Origin: Bugula neritina
Taxonomy: Eukaryota > Bryozoa > Gymnolaemata > Cheilostomatida > Bugulidae
Reading direction: 5' to 3'
DNA: 64,000 bases
NCBI GenBank assembly: GCA_964035545.1
Contig: OZ037765.1
Location: 26,796,504 to 26,860,503 of the forward strand
The notes under the pieces were generated by a model. It ran no database searches and had not been told where the DNA came from. It was given only the letters and a program-made list of their open reading frames with translations. Shown here one piece after another: positions 1 through 14,300 of this stretch (position 1 is its first letter; every line of letters starts with the position of its first letter). The position numbers and the translations under genes are program-made.

Positions 1-960
1 ACACCATAAAGTGGTAATACTAAACATATAACTAAAGGTATACACTTTGTATTTTGTAAGAGAAAAGGGGTGAGATAGAATCACCTGGTATAACCAGGGT
101 TTAGTCTGTGTTCTATCTGTTTTAGTTTGGGTTTAAATAGATTGATAGTTGCTTTCCACTTTTCATATTTATTTTGTATCAGCAGCTTGCTATAGACTTT
201 CTAAATGTTAGCCAATAATAATGTCACTATTATTATAGTCATCACTCTAAAAGAAAAGTGTTTTTCTTACAGTTGATTAGCTGCCTTTTTAGACAGGTTA
301 GACTTGTGAGCCAGTATTGACTATACAAACTAGTAACAACTACAAAAACTTTTTATGGAGAACTTAATATGCTAAATGTTACTATATGAAATAAATATTT
401 AGAATATGCAATATTCACCAAAACCACTTGGCTTTTTAGGTATTTCAACTTGGCATAACACTCAATTATGTGCATATCATGCAACTGAGTATTGAAAGTT
501 TCTCATTCCTAGTTACAAAGCAAAGCTCTAAATTTCATTAACTAACACCTTTACACATTTGGTGAAAGACTGTTTACATTTGAAACTGGCCATCACGAAA
601 ATGAAACCACTCTGATAGAGACAAGTTCAGACAGCAACATCGGTTTTCTGTATTACATTTTTTTTCAACTCTGACCAAGGACAACAATTTTTTTCACAGA
701 GGCTCTCTAGTTTAGACTGAGCCTTGTTCCCACTAACTCAAAATTCTTAGAAATATATCATTATATAATAATATGTTTTATAAATTGTAAATATTATATT
801 ATTATAGTAGGCTATATAACTGTAGCAAATTGCTGGTGTATGTGTCCAAGCTTAAAGTCCTCCACAGGCGGTTATACTATTACAGCATAATAAAGGCTAC
901 TTTACAGAGGTGTTTGACGTCTGTATTGATTTAGAGTTGGTTGACTTCTAATTACTGCAG
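1..960. other. Non-coding AT-rich stretch upstream of the first recognised P4HA exon
   Basis: No conserved coding segment, RNA gene or clear repeat is visible here. The first recognised prolyl-hydroxylase exon begins in mid-protein at 961, so this stretch is probably an upstream intron of that gene. The signal-peptide exon was not found here and may lie off the left edge. Confidence 0.5.
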
Positions 961-3900
961 GTATATAGAAATCCTCAAGTTAGAAAATAAAAAGATGAAC
1001 ATGACAAGAAAAGAGCTAGAAGCCGAGATGTCTCATCCAGTAAGAGTATACAGATTCGTCTCACAGTTTTACTCAGACATTGAAGATATCAGAGATTCTC
1101 TAGACATGTCTCGCATATCTGAAGGTAATTACTAAATCTACAAATTAATGAACATAATGCAGTTAATGTGTATTTAAAAGGCACTTCCTATCTTTGATTA
1201 GCATTCTGATGTATACTTGTCAACTAAAGGGTGTCTATCAATTTGATAATTAAAAGTCGATATTCTGCAGAGTTGAGAGAAACTTTATCACAGCTGCCTT
1301 CTCAGAAGGATTATGTTGATGCTGTGGGTGCCATTGCAAGGCTACAAGAAGTATACAAAGATGAGGCTGATTTTACAAGACCCCAAACTAATAATACTAC
1401 TGATGTATTAACAGGTTATTCACCTGCACTACTAACACTGCTCAGATCAAATGCCAAATTACTCGGCACTTATTGATCAACTTGATGTACTGCAGTCAGA
1501 CATTAAGTTATATATAATAACTAATACTTTTTATGCCTATTTAAACAACTCATTCGTAGATTGAGTAGCTGAATGCAATAGTGCTAACATGGCGACACAA
1601 ATGGCTTGCTTACATACCAATTAATATGGGAGGCAGGTTGAAAGAACTTTAAGTTTTCAGGAAGTAATACATCATCACATTAATTACGTTGGTTTGCATT
1701 TTAAATATATAATTGCAGCTGAAGAGGTGTTTGACATTGGAAGAACTTGCTCCGAAATAGAGAACTATTACGGAGCACTGAATAATTTGGTTCGGGCTAA
1801 AGAGATGTTTGAAGCTAGAAATGATACAGTGCAAGCAATGGCAGCATACGATCACTTAGCTTTTGTCATGTTTGAGGTATGAAATCTTGGTTATGCTCAC
1901 GTTGGGCAATCTGCTCAAACTTTAGTCTATGAATCATCAATTCTCCAACATGCTACAAGATGGAGCAACTTTTAAACAGACTCAAAAATCAAAAGCTAAT
2001 GGCATAGGGCTCCCTAATTTATCAAGTTTCTCTCAACTAGTTCAATTATTGGTGAATTATTCAAATATGATGAGAAGATAACATAGCGAAACCAGACACT
2101 TACTGCGTATACAACCAGCATATATAGGCCCTAATGTTAAGTATATGACATAAATTATTATTTTGGCTGCTACTGTTAATAACTGCATGGAAAGACTTCA
2201 AACAGCAGTAACACTGTAGACTATAAATGTATAACTATGCTAAGCTTGTACTGCACAGCTCTCACAATAAAAATAGATGACATAATCTTATAACAGTTAA
2301 TCTGATTATTGTATCAAATAACCAAATGCAATAAGTCTTTATCTTTAATAGCATAAATTATAGTTAACAAGTAATCATACTACCCTACGTTTATAGCTTG
2401 ATATAAAGTATAAATTAGAAGCTGAGAAGATACATAGTGAAACCAGACACTTACTATACTACTTCCCCATTCACATCGCTGTACATTGTAATTCATTGTA
2501 AGGAAATCTTGAGGCTTTTGTAACTATACATTGATGTGACAAGTGATATACATGAATAGTTTCTCAAGCATGCACAGTATCAACTCTTACAAGCCATAGA
2601 CTGACGTAGTAGGGTCAGAATATTATTATATAGGTAATATAACTTGTATTCTTGTATCTTAACTTCCTGATTACTACAGAATTATGTCACAAAACTATCA
2701 TGCTGTCAGCTGCACAAGTATAGTCAACAGAATAAAACTGAATCACTTGAAGATAATAAAGTTGTTTATGTTAATTTAGCTCCGTGAGCATAAGTGATGC
2801 AATCTTGCACTACCAGGTTTCACCTTTTGACATCTAAGCAATATAAGCTAGCATTGGTATCTGTGTTGGCATGAGACTCTATTGTGTAAACTGTAGAAGA
2901 ATAATCTCATTTAGGAACAGTAGTGGAGAAATTAAAATAGCCTAAGTTATTTAATTGTTCTATTAATTTTTGGTTTGGGGCAGGGGTTGAAATTTTTGCG
3001 AGAACATAACTTCTTTTGCTACATTTCTAATCTAGAACACAGTCTTTCTCTATTACTGCACCTGCTTCAGTCTCGGTCTTCTAACCTCCATCAATATGAA
3101 TCCTTTTGTAGCAAGAAAACCCTGACTATGCCCTAAACTATACATACAATCTCATAGACTACTACAAGGACAAGGATGAAGAGGTTATGACCAGACTACA
3201 AGATAACAGGAAGCTGTATATAGAAGAGCTAGGTGGGGAGGAGCTAGCCAACCAGTCTCTTAGTCTGAGTCATCCTTACAAGAATGAACCTGTAGAACAA
3301 CTTCCTATATATAATCAGCTCTGTAGAGGAGAGAGCGTTGAGGTTTGAGATACAAGATTATATGATTTATTTACACCAGGAATTAACATGATGATTTTCA
3401 ACATAGACTGAGGATAATAGTATATTGATTATAGCAATGCAGGATTAACATCATTAGATGTATGTAAAGATTAAATAGCATCAAGACCTTTACGTGTTAC
3501 AAGACAGTTGGGAAAATTACTAGTTATTTTACCTAGATATATATAATTCACATAGTCAATCAACCATTAAGACTCATCAGTGTTTGGTGAGTAGTAGTAA
3601 CCACTGAACTGAAACTATACCTAGGGGGGTTATAGTTCAATGGTTAGTAACAGAGTGGGTATAATATATTATTTAGTATAGTGTGATTCATACTGTTTGC
3701 GCACCTGTGAAGTGGAACCATTACTAAAGAAATATTGCGATTTTATAGACATGCATATAGTATACTGTATATACTCAGAGTAGTGCATATATACATGATA
3801 TATGTATGATATAAATTATAATACATAGCTTGTGATTATATTGTTATTACTAAATGTTGTATATTTATCTATACGAGGGTTTCATATAATATGATTATAC

Positions 3901-6900
3901 ATATTTCTATCAATCTCTGCATCTCGGAGGTCATAGTGATGTATAATTGCATGTTTGTAAGGTTTAATACAATTGCACATGTTTGTATTCATAAGCGTTA
4001 TGTGTTGTGTAACTTTTAGCTAGAAGCAAAGGAGAGTAAACCACTGCAATGTCATATGCACACAAATAACAACCACCCACTACTCATACTTGCACCAGTA
4101 AAAAAAGAGGATCTTCATATAGAAACTGGTTTATCTTTCTTTCATGAAGTCATAAGTGATAAAGAAATAAAGCTATTTCAAGAAAAAGCCAGTGGAGTGG
4201 TAAGAATGTCAGATAAAATAATACAATCTGCTTCCAAGTACTGATTGCATGGTCTAAAGTTAAGAGAATTCATAATGTTTTGTATGGCTACAGTTTGAAG
4301 ACTCCCAGCTGGTTCCCGATGATGATATTAAAAAGGATCCAAATTTTGAAGTACAAGATGACGGCTATGCCGACACCAGAGTACGGTCTAGTAACACGTG
4401 AGTGCCTGTTGATCCTTTGTTCTGATATGTATAACTTTAAAAGTTTTGGCATGGTTTTATTTTTATCTTTTAGTTATACAGCCAAGTTTAACATACTAAC
4501 TTCTAACGTTGGCACCAAGTATGATATTCTGAAAATACGTAACAAGTGCATAACTTCAAAATCCAAGGTTCATTAAAGTGTATTTCTATAGGCTACGGTT
4601 AAAAAGTTTGATGCAATCATTATGTAAATATATGCAATACTCATTAGCAAAAAATATTAACTATTATCATAGCATTAACTTAAATTATTTTGGCAGTTTA
4701 ATTTAGATCAAAAATCGTCAGCAAATTAGGCTCCTTCAGAATCCCTCATTTTATGGCTCTGCTCTACAGAATTTTCCTTCAAAACTCTGAAAGTATATAT
4801 GGTTTACTATCGTGAATAAGATACAGAGAACCTCTGAATAATGAAAACAGCCCTCACAAAAGCAAAGTTGTGTTGAAAAGTACATTTAGATGACAGTATT
4901 CAATAAGAACAAAAGAAAGCGTTTTATAGCGCTTGTTAAATTAAATATTTGCAGCAACTGTTGTCAAGAAAAGTGTACAACAAGTACACTAAAACATTAG
5001 TTTAACCGCTAAATCTAACAAATTAGTTTATCTAGACATATAAAATGATTCTTAGTCTATTGTACTCAACGTTTCAAAAAGTTGTGTTCCGAAAATACTA
5101 GTAGTTGAAAATATGTAGTTTATTTTACTATTATTGGTGAAAAAGTCTACTTTACAATGATGCCTCTATGTGACTAGACCTTTATTTTCTGGTTTAATTT
5201 AAATGGTAATATTTTTGTGACGTGTTTTATTTTTAGAGGATGGGTAGATGACGAAATGGATGTCATGGTCAAAACTGTGTCTCGGAGAATAGCTGCCATT
5301 TTAGATTTAGATCTCAAGTCTGCTGAATCTTTTCAGGTAATTCAAATGTAGTTTTTTATAAAAACATTTAAATATTTCATCATTTTATTTTCATTTGTAA
5401 ATAACGCGCAGGTTTGAAAAAAATGATTGTTACGAATGAAATAAGTATCTATAATTACTTGTGCATTAGAAGTTTGTTACCACATTCTAATTTTAAAATA
5501 ATTTTATGAAAGGTAGCTAAATAACATTATTATAAAGGCATAAATTATACTTATGCATTGTTTACTAGGAAGTATATATACTGCAACTTTACATGCTTAT
5601 ACATGTAAGATAGCCTTGTAATTAAAGAATAATATAGCTTGCAGAATGGAGAATGATAATGCAAGGAGTAACAAATCCAGTCATATTGTATAGCCATTAG
5701 CAAACAACTCCTTATTTAATAGCTTCCTTAGTTCAGGGAACAAAATATTGAGTATAATATTTCTAAAATATTGGTGATTTAATAATTTCACATGTTTTAT
5801 TGTAGGTTCTCAGTTATGGTATTGGGGGATTTTATTTGCCACATTTCGATTGGGGAGATGTAAGTTAACTTATATATAACTCCATAGCGTTGTTTATGCA
5901 GAAGCATAATATGAAATCAGAAATTTGAGATTTATTTTTGAAGAAAAAAATTTTAGGCTAGTTACCATTCATGAATTTTTGCTAATATTTTTGCAGGGAG
6001 AAAATCCATTTCCAGATTTTGAAGGTAACAGAATAGCTACATGGATATTTTATGTAAGTTTTATTTAACATAATGCCATCAGTGTTATTATAATTTCTAA
6101 TTGCATATGTAGGTATATGGTGGTAGTTTTATTTGTTAGAAGTAGTAAAATATACAAATAAAGTTTACCTTTATTAAGCTGTCTTATTATTGCTACTAAT
6201 TTCAGGAGGTTGCAGGACTTGTGATGAAGTAGCATAATTAATTCAATAAATGAATATTGTATAAGCAGCTATGCATCACTGTTTAATGATCAAAGGCTAG
6301 CAAATTTATAGCCTGTGGTTCAAATAATTTTCTAGTAAAAGATAGCCTTGCATGATTACACTTTCCATTTTTGCCTTTTAGCTAAACAATATAAAAAAAG
6401 GTGGAGCAACTGTATTTCCTGATATTGGAGCCACGGTTTGGCCTGAAAAAGTAAGTTAATAATAAAAAAGTTTATTTATATAAGACTTGCAAACAAGTTA
6501 TTTGTTAACAGGTCAACTGCTATAAGTAGAAGTATGGAATATGAAGTGGTAAAGCAAATCATACAGCATAATATTACGTATATACGATATGTCAAATATA
6601 CTTTAAAGATGGTTTCAATCAGGAGCAGACTATAGAGTCATTATTGAACAACTTATAAATCAACTTACCTACAGGGTGGGGCTGCATTTTGGAGAAACTT
6701 ACACAGAAATGGAGAAGGCAATGAACTAACTTTACACGCGGCATGTCCAGTTCTGGAAGGCTACAAGTGGGGTAAGCATTTAGCACATTAGGGGGAATCC
6801 ATTTATTGACACTTCTACACTAGCAACATATTATGTAATATCAAACTCCATCACTATACTTATTGTCCGTTAAAACACTTCTTTAATTTGCAGCATGAAA

Positions 6901-7004
6901 ACTTGGCTTTACTTGTGTAATTTGAATTTGCAGCTAGCAACAAATGGTTCCATACTGTTGGCAATGAATTCAGCTGGCCATGTGATGTGAACCCTGAAAA
7001 CTAA
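961..7004 (+). CDS. P4HA: Prolyl 4-hydroxylase alpha subunit, 5' end missing
   Basis: Collagen-type prolyl 4-hydroxylase alpha subunit, an Fe(II)/2-oxoglutarate enzyme of the ER lumen that hydroxylates proline in X-Pro-Gly repeats and works with PDI as beta subunit. Exons read: 961-1124, 1271-1414, 1719-1876, 3112-3342, 4020-4199, 4294-4397, 5237-5336, 5806-5859, 5997-6053, 6382-6450, 6675-6771, 6934-7004; phases agree at every junction. The first exons carry the N-terminal dimerisation region and the TPR-like peptide-binding domain (EEVFDIGRTCSEIENYYGAL). The catalytic domain shows HFD (two iron ligands), GGATVFPDIGATVWP, HAACPVL (third iron ligand) and GYKW (2-oxoglutarate lysine), so it looks active. 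The signal-peptide exon is not seen. About 16 residues of the usual helical repeat between 1876 and 3112 are also missing, probably a small unrecognised exon. Whether it is isoform 1, 2 or an invertebrate-specific copy cannot be told. Confidence 0.95.
2071..2456 (+). repeat. Pair of short direct repeats in a P4HA intron
   Basis: A 34-bp segment at 2071-2104 recurs at 2423-2455 with one gap and one substitution; both copies contain GAAACCAGACACTTACT. The stretch between is AT-rich and non-coding. This could be the remnant of a dispersed repeat or a local duplication. Confidence 0.5.
3596..3651 (+). repeat. Imperfect stem-loop with a tRNA A-box-like arm in a P4HA intron
   Basis: The left arm (around TAACCACTGAAC...ACTATA) is roughly complementary to the right arm (TATAGTTCAATGGTTAGTAAC), with a loop containing a run of six G. 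The right arm fits a pol III A box (TAGTTCAATGG), but no convincing B box follows at the right distance. It is most simply a decayed tRNA-derived fragment or chance foldback. Confidence 0.3.
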
Positions 7005-7087
7005 AAGATATCTCTACTACTAAATACAGCATGGCTCATGTTTCTACTTTTTCTTATTATTGCATTTTTTAAATCTGGTTCATAACA

Positions 7088-7093
7088 AATAAA
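7088..7093 (+). terminator. Poly(A) signal of P4HA
   Basis: AATAAA lies 84 bp after the P4HA stop codon, in AT-rich sequence with no further coding potential. It is the first canonical signal downstream of the stop. Confidence 0.65.
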
Positions 7094-10000
7094 TATCTTA
7101 GATTAAGACCAGTTAATGTGAAAAGGAAATGATATAACAACTATACTTGATATGCAGTAAAAGCAAAATGTGTTGGTTCTGTGTCACCGCTTTGCAAAAT
7201 TATGTCAAATTATTGCAACTGCTTCCCATAACATGGTAAATTATCAATTTTGATAAACTTTACTTCTTCTATAAATCTGAATTTAGCAAATAAAAAACAA
7301 AAACTTAGTTATAGTCACAACTCCTTGGAGAAAGACTTTTATACCTGCAAGTTGCAACATGGTTTGAAAGCTTTTACTGTAGGAACAGTGCAATTACAAT
7401 AGATTGCCCTTCATATCATAGCTTGCAGTTGTATTAAGATGCAATCCACCAGTCTAGCTATTGTGTATGGTGCTATATCAGCCCCCTCTAACCATTATGT
7501 CATGGATCCCATGGTTGTGGATTGAGATATAAATACAAGTTTAGGTTATATAAGCAAAATATATAAATTACACTCACCAGTCTCCACAGATCCAATAGTT
7601 TTTCCTTGGTTTCGCACTCTTATTGGCTCATTATAAATGTTAACTTGATAAGATGTCTGTAATACAAGATAATTCTCTCGTGTGTATAACTACTGCAGAC
7701 TATATAATATGTACATCAATCATTCTGCTGAGTGTAACACTCTAAGTATATCCTGCTCAAAAGACAAGTATATTATATCTTGTACAGTAAGACTGAGTGT
7801 GTAGCTATTCCAGCCTGCATCCTGATTGATTATGGATAAAACCATATTGAAAAAATTGATAGAAATTTTGCTAATGGTTAAAAGCCAGGAAGTTAACTTT
7901 TTATACAAATTTCTTTGGCTGCTAGCTGATGTTAGACTTTTTATATCAATTATAAGAGTTATCTTCTTTTTTATTGGTTCAAAATGATTACAAAATGTAG
8001 ACTATAAATGACAACATTCCGTTTTTCCCCAAAGAGAAGGCATTAAATCCTTTATTTCTACTATCAATTAATTATCTTTTAATTAGAAATATGTTGCTTT
8101 GCTTTAGTTTGCAATGTATATACAATGTACATAAGACATTACAATACATTATAATACAGTATCAACCACTGTAATTTCTTTAACAAAGAGAGACCTTCAC
8201 AAAACAAACCTCAAATTGCTAGTTGCTAGTCTAGTGAAAACTCTCCATTTGAGAAGCAATTTATTCAAATGATTTTGTCTTAATGCTACAAAGCTGATTA
8301 GATACTGTGTAATGAATGTGTGTAATTACATAACATCAAGGTACTATTTCTTCTAAATAATTTCAAATTTTCTATTAGCAATAAAAACCGTAGGAGCTCA
8401 ATATTTTTTACATTTATTCAAAGCCATCTCTTCAAATAATATCTTTTGATTTAAAAAAGTTTCAATCATAATTTGAGATTGCATGCTGCTTTGAAACAAT
8501 TATTTGGCACTTTATCAGCGTGATATCAATATTATCATCTTTTACCAAATTATTACTATTAGATGGTGAGAAACATGAATCAAGTTGAAGTGTAGAACAT
8601 GTGGTAATCTTCTTTCCTGCTTGCAATATGTGTTAGTTGATATCATATGGCACTTGTGTTCAATTAGCCTAAAACATTTCGATAGTGCTTTGATCAGATA
8701 GTGACATTCAGCCAGCTGTAGCACATTGTCAAAAATATTTACAGTTCTTTCAATATGAGGTGTGAAGCTACGAATGACTATCTGACCAATACATATTTTG
8801 CAGCATTGTACTATTTCCTAATTATTGTTTTATAGTTATAAAAATTTTATAACATAATGCAGTTTTGAGACATTGGGAGAGAGTTGATGGTCATACTAGC
8901 CACAAGTTAACCTATCTTTGGTCTCCAACATTTAACTACCACAAGCATGCTTGTATTAACCAAGAAAGTATGCCATTGGACAATTAAACTAGGAAGTTAT
9001 TTTGTACAATTTTGTTATGCAAATAATATACAAGTATGTCAAAATTCTAATTTCATCCTCAGTCTATTTTTACAGCATCAAGCTATTTTTGACACCAACC
9101 GAGTAGGCAGTAAAATTAATTCTTCCCATTCAAAGATTTAAAATTAGAGCTGGAAGTAGTATTGAATTTGTTTTGTAGAATCAATTATTAATTAGTGAAA
9201 TCACGCCTTTCCTGAAACAGTAATGTATAATGTTTATAATTATTCAGTGAGTTGTTATTACCACAAAATCTATTTCCTTATTTGTTAGTATGGAAAAGTT
9301 AATGCATTAGACTAACTACATTAACCATGTTGCAACAAAATTTCGCAAGATCCTATAATCTGATTTTGAAGTGTTTATGATTTAATACTAATATCTAATT
9401 CATGTTATCCATCTCCTAGACTTTTAGCCTCCCAATATTTTGTAGCTTACTATTGCAAAAAACTGGTTGCATAAAATCACAATTACTGTAAGTAAAGGTT
9501 TTATTAGAATGGGCTAAGGTGTGTGAGTATGCTGTGGCACTAAAACAACAAATACACTCTCTGACATCACCAATGACCCTGACTGAAATTGAACCTATGG
9601 TGTATAGTGCACACTAGGCCGTGCTCTAACCATTAGACCGTGGTTCTGGTTTGCTAATACAAGCATTTACTACCTGTTTTTTTATTCAAAAGCCTAACAT
9701 TTTATACCCTATTTGAAATGCACAGATTCTTTAAAATGCATTGAAGAAAGATTAGGCTGTTTAAAAAAGAAGGCCAGATTAGTACATGTTAAGGTGGTTT
9801 ATTCACATACACCCTATTCCTAAGCTCATGGTTATTCTCCTGTAACCAACTCTTGCAGAAAAAGAATAGTTGAAGATAATGGAAAACATAAGGAAAGAAC
9901 TGTTTGTGGGAATTATATTGGCTGCTTCCTTTCATTATACTCCTTGACGTCACATTTAGAGAGCTTGTCTGTCTCAGTTTTCATCATGTGGATATGTGAG

Positions 10001-11361
10001 CTATGCTTTGATCTTTGGGTGGTTTAGAGCCTAATTGGTTTATTGCACAAATGCTTTTCATGTTGAAACTGTATAGTAAAGCTGACGCTACTCAGAGGCT
10101 TGCTATTCATTAGTGTTAACATTATAACTTGCTGCTTTTACACACTACAAATAATATGTACCGATAAACATTAAGTGCTGGACATCACTTGAAAAGCTGG
10201 CACCATCAAAGATCTAGTTTAGGATATAACATATCTAATTAGCTCTGTTTATAAAGGGTGGAAAGATCCAGTTAGGGCACAAGACTAGTATTTTATTTCT
10301 ATTCCTGATTAACCCTTTAACCTTTGACAGTTACCTTTATGCAGCATTAAAAATATATTCACATATATTTCGGCTATCATCTCAATACAAAGTTAAGATT
10401 GTGTGCTGAAATACTGCACACATGTCTTGAGTTATTTTGGGATTTTAGGCCACTTGCTGATGCACACCTGGTGGATAAAAGCTTAGCTACATCCTAGAGT
10501 AGCATAGTGTCTAAACTGACTAACAATAACTGTTGCTTTTGGCAAGAAAACTTCACGACAAATTCAAGTCACGAATTAATTGGAAGAGATGCAAGCTACA
10601 GTTTGTATGTTGCAATTAATAATGGCAGTTTGGTAGCAGATCAAACCACTAAAATCAATGAATGAAACTACAATAGTATCTACTTTGTTACAGTAGCTAT
10701 CACTATCATAATACTAGAGCATAGAGTAGGTACTTGCTAACTTCTCCATCATAATGAATCCACAATTATTTCACAGTAAATGATTATGAAGCGCAGTAGC
10801 CTATGATAAAACTCAAACTTTATGTAAATTATTATTAAAACATAAACACTATAATTTTTATTTTTTGAAGCTTTAATATTAATTTGATAAATTTTTACAA
10901 AATATTTTTATAAACTTTGAGTAATAATATTTTCATAATATTTTGATTGAAAAGACAATTTACAAATAAAGCCATTGTACAACATAATATTATAACAGAC
11001 AAGCTAATTCACAAAAATATTGTTTCTGCTGTTAAAACATCAGCCAGCGCAATGAGTAAACAACTGCATAGTATTATGATGGTTTTTGGTTAACAAACCA
11101 GATGCATCTACTGATATTATAATGAATGAAAACAATAAATGAAAATACCAAGAATACTTATCAGCAAATTATCATCATTATAAAAAGTTGTTTCTAATTA
11201 TCCTTGGAATTATATTATGCATCTTTACACTGTCAGATGACTTTGTTCGACCAATGAATAACACCGGCGACTAGACAAAAAGCAAACTTATAAAATAGGA
11301 ATTTATAAGTAAAAAATATATAAATTAAAAAAATTAACTAGAAAAAAAGGTAGCATAGGTT
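7094..11361. other. Intergenic region between the convergent P4HA and SH3BP5 genes
   Basis: About 4.3 kb of AT-rich sequence between two gene 3' ends. I see no conserved protein segment on either strand; the short open frames here have no recognisable similarity and no splice context. The only item I can point to is a degenerate tRNA-like segment at 9587-9650. The 3' UTR of SH3BP5 presumably extends into the right part. Confidence 0.6.
9587..9650 (-). repeat. Possible head of a tRNA-derived SINE
   Basis: On the minus strand the sequence reads GGTCTAATGGTTAGAGCAC, close to a pol III A box, and about 40 nt later GGTTCAATTTC, close to a B box. The cloverleaf is too damaged for a functional tRNA. 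A SINE head or a tRNA pseudogene fits best. Confidence 0.35.
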
Positions 11362-14300
11362 TTAGCTTTCTTTCATGGTGCTGGATCTAGACCGAGTGAG
11401 CTCCCCGTCTTCATCTTCTCTATCTGATTCACAGATTATAGTGTCAGTAGAAGCCTGTGATTCTAGCGCTGAGTCAGGTGATTGTGCATATAACTCATCT
11501 ACATTGATATTGGGAGCCAAGGCTAAAGGATCCCCTGCCTCTGAAAGCACTAGCTGGTCTGTGAAAGCTCTTTCTAACGACAAGGATTTCGGTGAGCAGA
11601 TGGCCGAGTCATACTCAGTCGAGTGAATGGAGACGTTGTCCAACTGGGCCAGCTGAGTGAGGGACTCGCTGTCAGTACTCCAGAGAGAGTCAGCATCTGT
11701 ACTCACACTCTCCGCATCCTCCGACTCAGACACATCAAAGTTGAGATGTTTTTCTACAAAAAAAACAAGTTTAATTAATCACTGCTGTCATACAACATGT
11801 AAACAAACATATTATCACCCATCACAATAATCGGACATGATTCACTGAATAAAATAAATGCTTCCTGTTAAGAGGATTTATATTTTGACTACATTGTTTA
11901 ATCCACCTGCCATAATCCCTACTAGTCTATATTCATGTTCCACCAATACTTTTGAAGAGCAAATACAATTGAGAGATTAAAACTAATGCCAAGTATAAAC
12001 CCATACTAACAGATTACTGTTACAAAACTATTAATTACAATATTATGACAAATTCAAATACTAAATCAATGCATAGTTAAAATCAACTGGTATATTACCA
12101 GGAAAAGTGCATCAACAACTAAAATATTTCAAACTGAACATCATGAAATAACAGCAGAGTGTAAGCTAAACCATAAAGCATAAAACAACCACCACCACCA
12201 CCACCACCACCAAACAACCTGTTACCAGGACAACCCTCACATAACTACACAATAAATTATAATTAGCATTTGTCTATGCAGCACAAACATAGCAATTATT
12301 TTATTTCAGTGCTAAACAGACAGATAATGAAGCATTGCTCGTTGCATACAGCAATACAATACTATATATTATACAGCTGAGATGTCAGTTAAGAGGTCAT
12401 TATCACCTCAGGTAGCAACTCAAAGTGTATATTATCACAGCTTTACCCCTTCTCAAAGCTAGAGCAGGTCATCCACTACTCATTCATTATAATATATTTG
12501 TACAAAGCTGTCACCGTATCTACCTAAGTTTATCTCTAGCGGGAAGAGCTCCTCACTATCACATCCCACACCCGGCTCTCTCGGAGGTAGAATTGGTAAT
12601 TTACGCATTTCGTGTATTTCTTCAGATATTTTTTCTAGGTTGGACATTGCGTGCCTGTAGTTGTTCTTAGCCACCCCAACTGCCTGCTGTAGGTCCTCAA
12701 CATTCTGCTTCTGTTGCTGTAGAAACAAATGAATGACATGAAAGCACAGGTGCCTGCAGTTAGTACACTGCTACTGCAAGTACATGCAGACACATGCTGA
12801 GTCCACATGGCCTTGGCTACACATAGCAACTAATATAACTGATGATGAAGCACATCTGATAGAGAGATAACTGGTAATACCAAATGAAAATAAAATAATC
12901 ACAAATGCACTTTGGCACCATCATTGATAACTACAATAATAACTATCTATTAAATCACTGCAATGTATATTTGGCAGTAATGTAGAGTGATTTAGCAGCC
13001 AATGTTATCAGTTGCTACTTGCCCTCTGCCAGTATCAACCTACAGTATCAACCAGTTCCTAACACAAGCAGTCTACACATACCAAGTTGAATGTATATAA
13101 AGTGCTAATTGCTGACTGATTAACCCACAAAACATGTTATTGTTTGACAGGAAGGAATCTGCTACAACTCATTCCTCCATTGACCCCAAATATCTTAATG
13201 TATATTCCACTCTATTGGCGTGAGTAACACTAGTGAACATACACTGACCAATGAAAACAGAGCATTTAATTTACTGTCACAACATGACAGTTGTATGCCA
13301 TGCTGTATTACACAGTATATTATACTAGTATAGTACACTACTACATATATTACACATCATATTAAAATATTATATTACACTATTATATTACACGAGGACT
13401 GATGGGTAAAGCACACACCTGCAACTGCAGCTCTAATTGTGTTTTGAGATCATAATATGGTTTTGCTGTTGCTATGCTACGCTTATGAGATCTGCCCATC
13501 TTGTGAACCTGCTTCTCCAGCTCCTGGTATGCCTGCGACTTGCGGTGGTGTTCCAGTTCGCTGCGCACTTTCTCTTTCTCCGCATCCATCATCTGAAGTG
13601 TATAGAGATAGTGCTCTACTCGGTTTGTTAGCAGTATAATGGTAAAGTAGCATGCAATTATATTGTATATATACAGGCACTGTATCTATAGGTTATTGAG
13701 CTAATTACTAGTAACTACATTCTTAGTTGTGCACAATTGCATTTCAATTGATGAGTTATTCTGAGAGTAACATTGTCCATGAATCATTACACATATGCAA
13801 CTACACTGCAACAGTGGCGGATCAGCAAGGACGTAATGAGATGCAGCAAACAGGCTAATACAACGCAGCTCAAAGCCACATTTATTACATCCATGACAGT
13901 AAGGAATCTTGAACCCTCTATCTCATTTGCAAACACAACTTTGATATATGATTTGCATATATTGACAAGGTCTGCCTTAAACTACTTTACTGAAGATACA
14001 CGTTATTGATTATGCATCATAACTCTTCATTGTATATATTCTAGCAAAGTATATGAAGCTTGTGTACACAGCAGTGTTATTGCAGCTGATTTCCAGGGCT
14101 ATATGACATTATTATATTAAAATACAGAGTTCATCGAACTCACTTTGATTGTAGAATGATTGAGCATTTCCTGCCAGGCCTCGTCAAACTGAACCCCCTC
14201 ATCATCAAGTCTTTGTTCTGCGAGGCTGATTGTCTCTTTTGCTGCTTTATAAAAGCTACTGGCTCTACGGAATTGAACGACAGCTCTTTGCGCTTCTCCT

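Noticed and set aside
4280-4576. 98-residue open frame in the P4HA gene
   Set aside because: It is in a different frame from the P4HA exon at 4294-4397 and runs into intron sequence.
9587-9650. Functional tRNA gene on the minus strand
   Set aside because: The acceptor stem and anticodon arm do not fold, so only a tRNA-derived repeat is claimed.
13773-14009. Plus-strand open frame of 78 residues and a TTGAACCCT word resembling a B box
   Set aside because: It lies in an SH3BP5 intron, no A box sits at the correct distance, and the frame has no similarity that I recognise.
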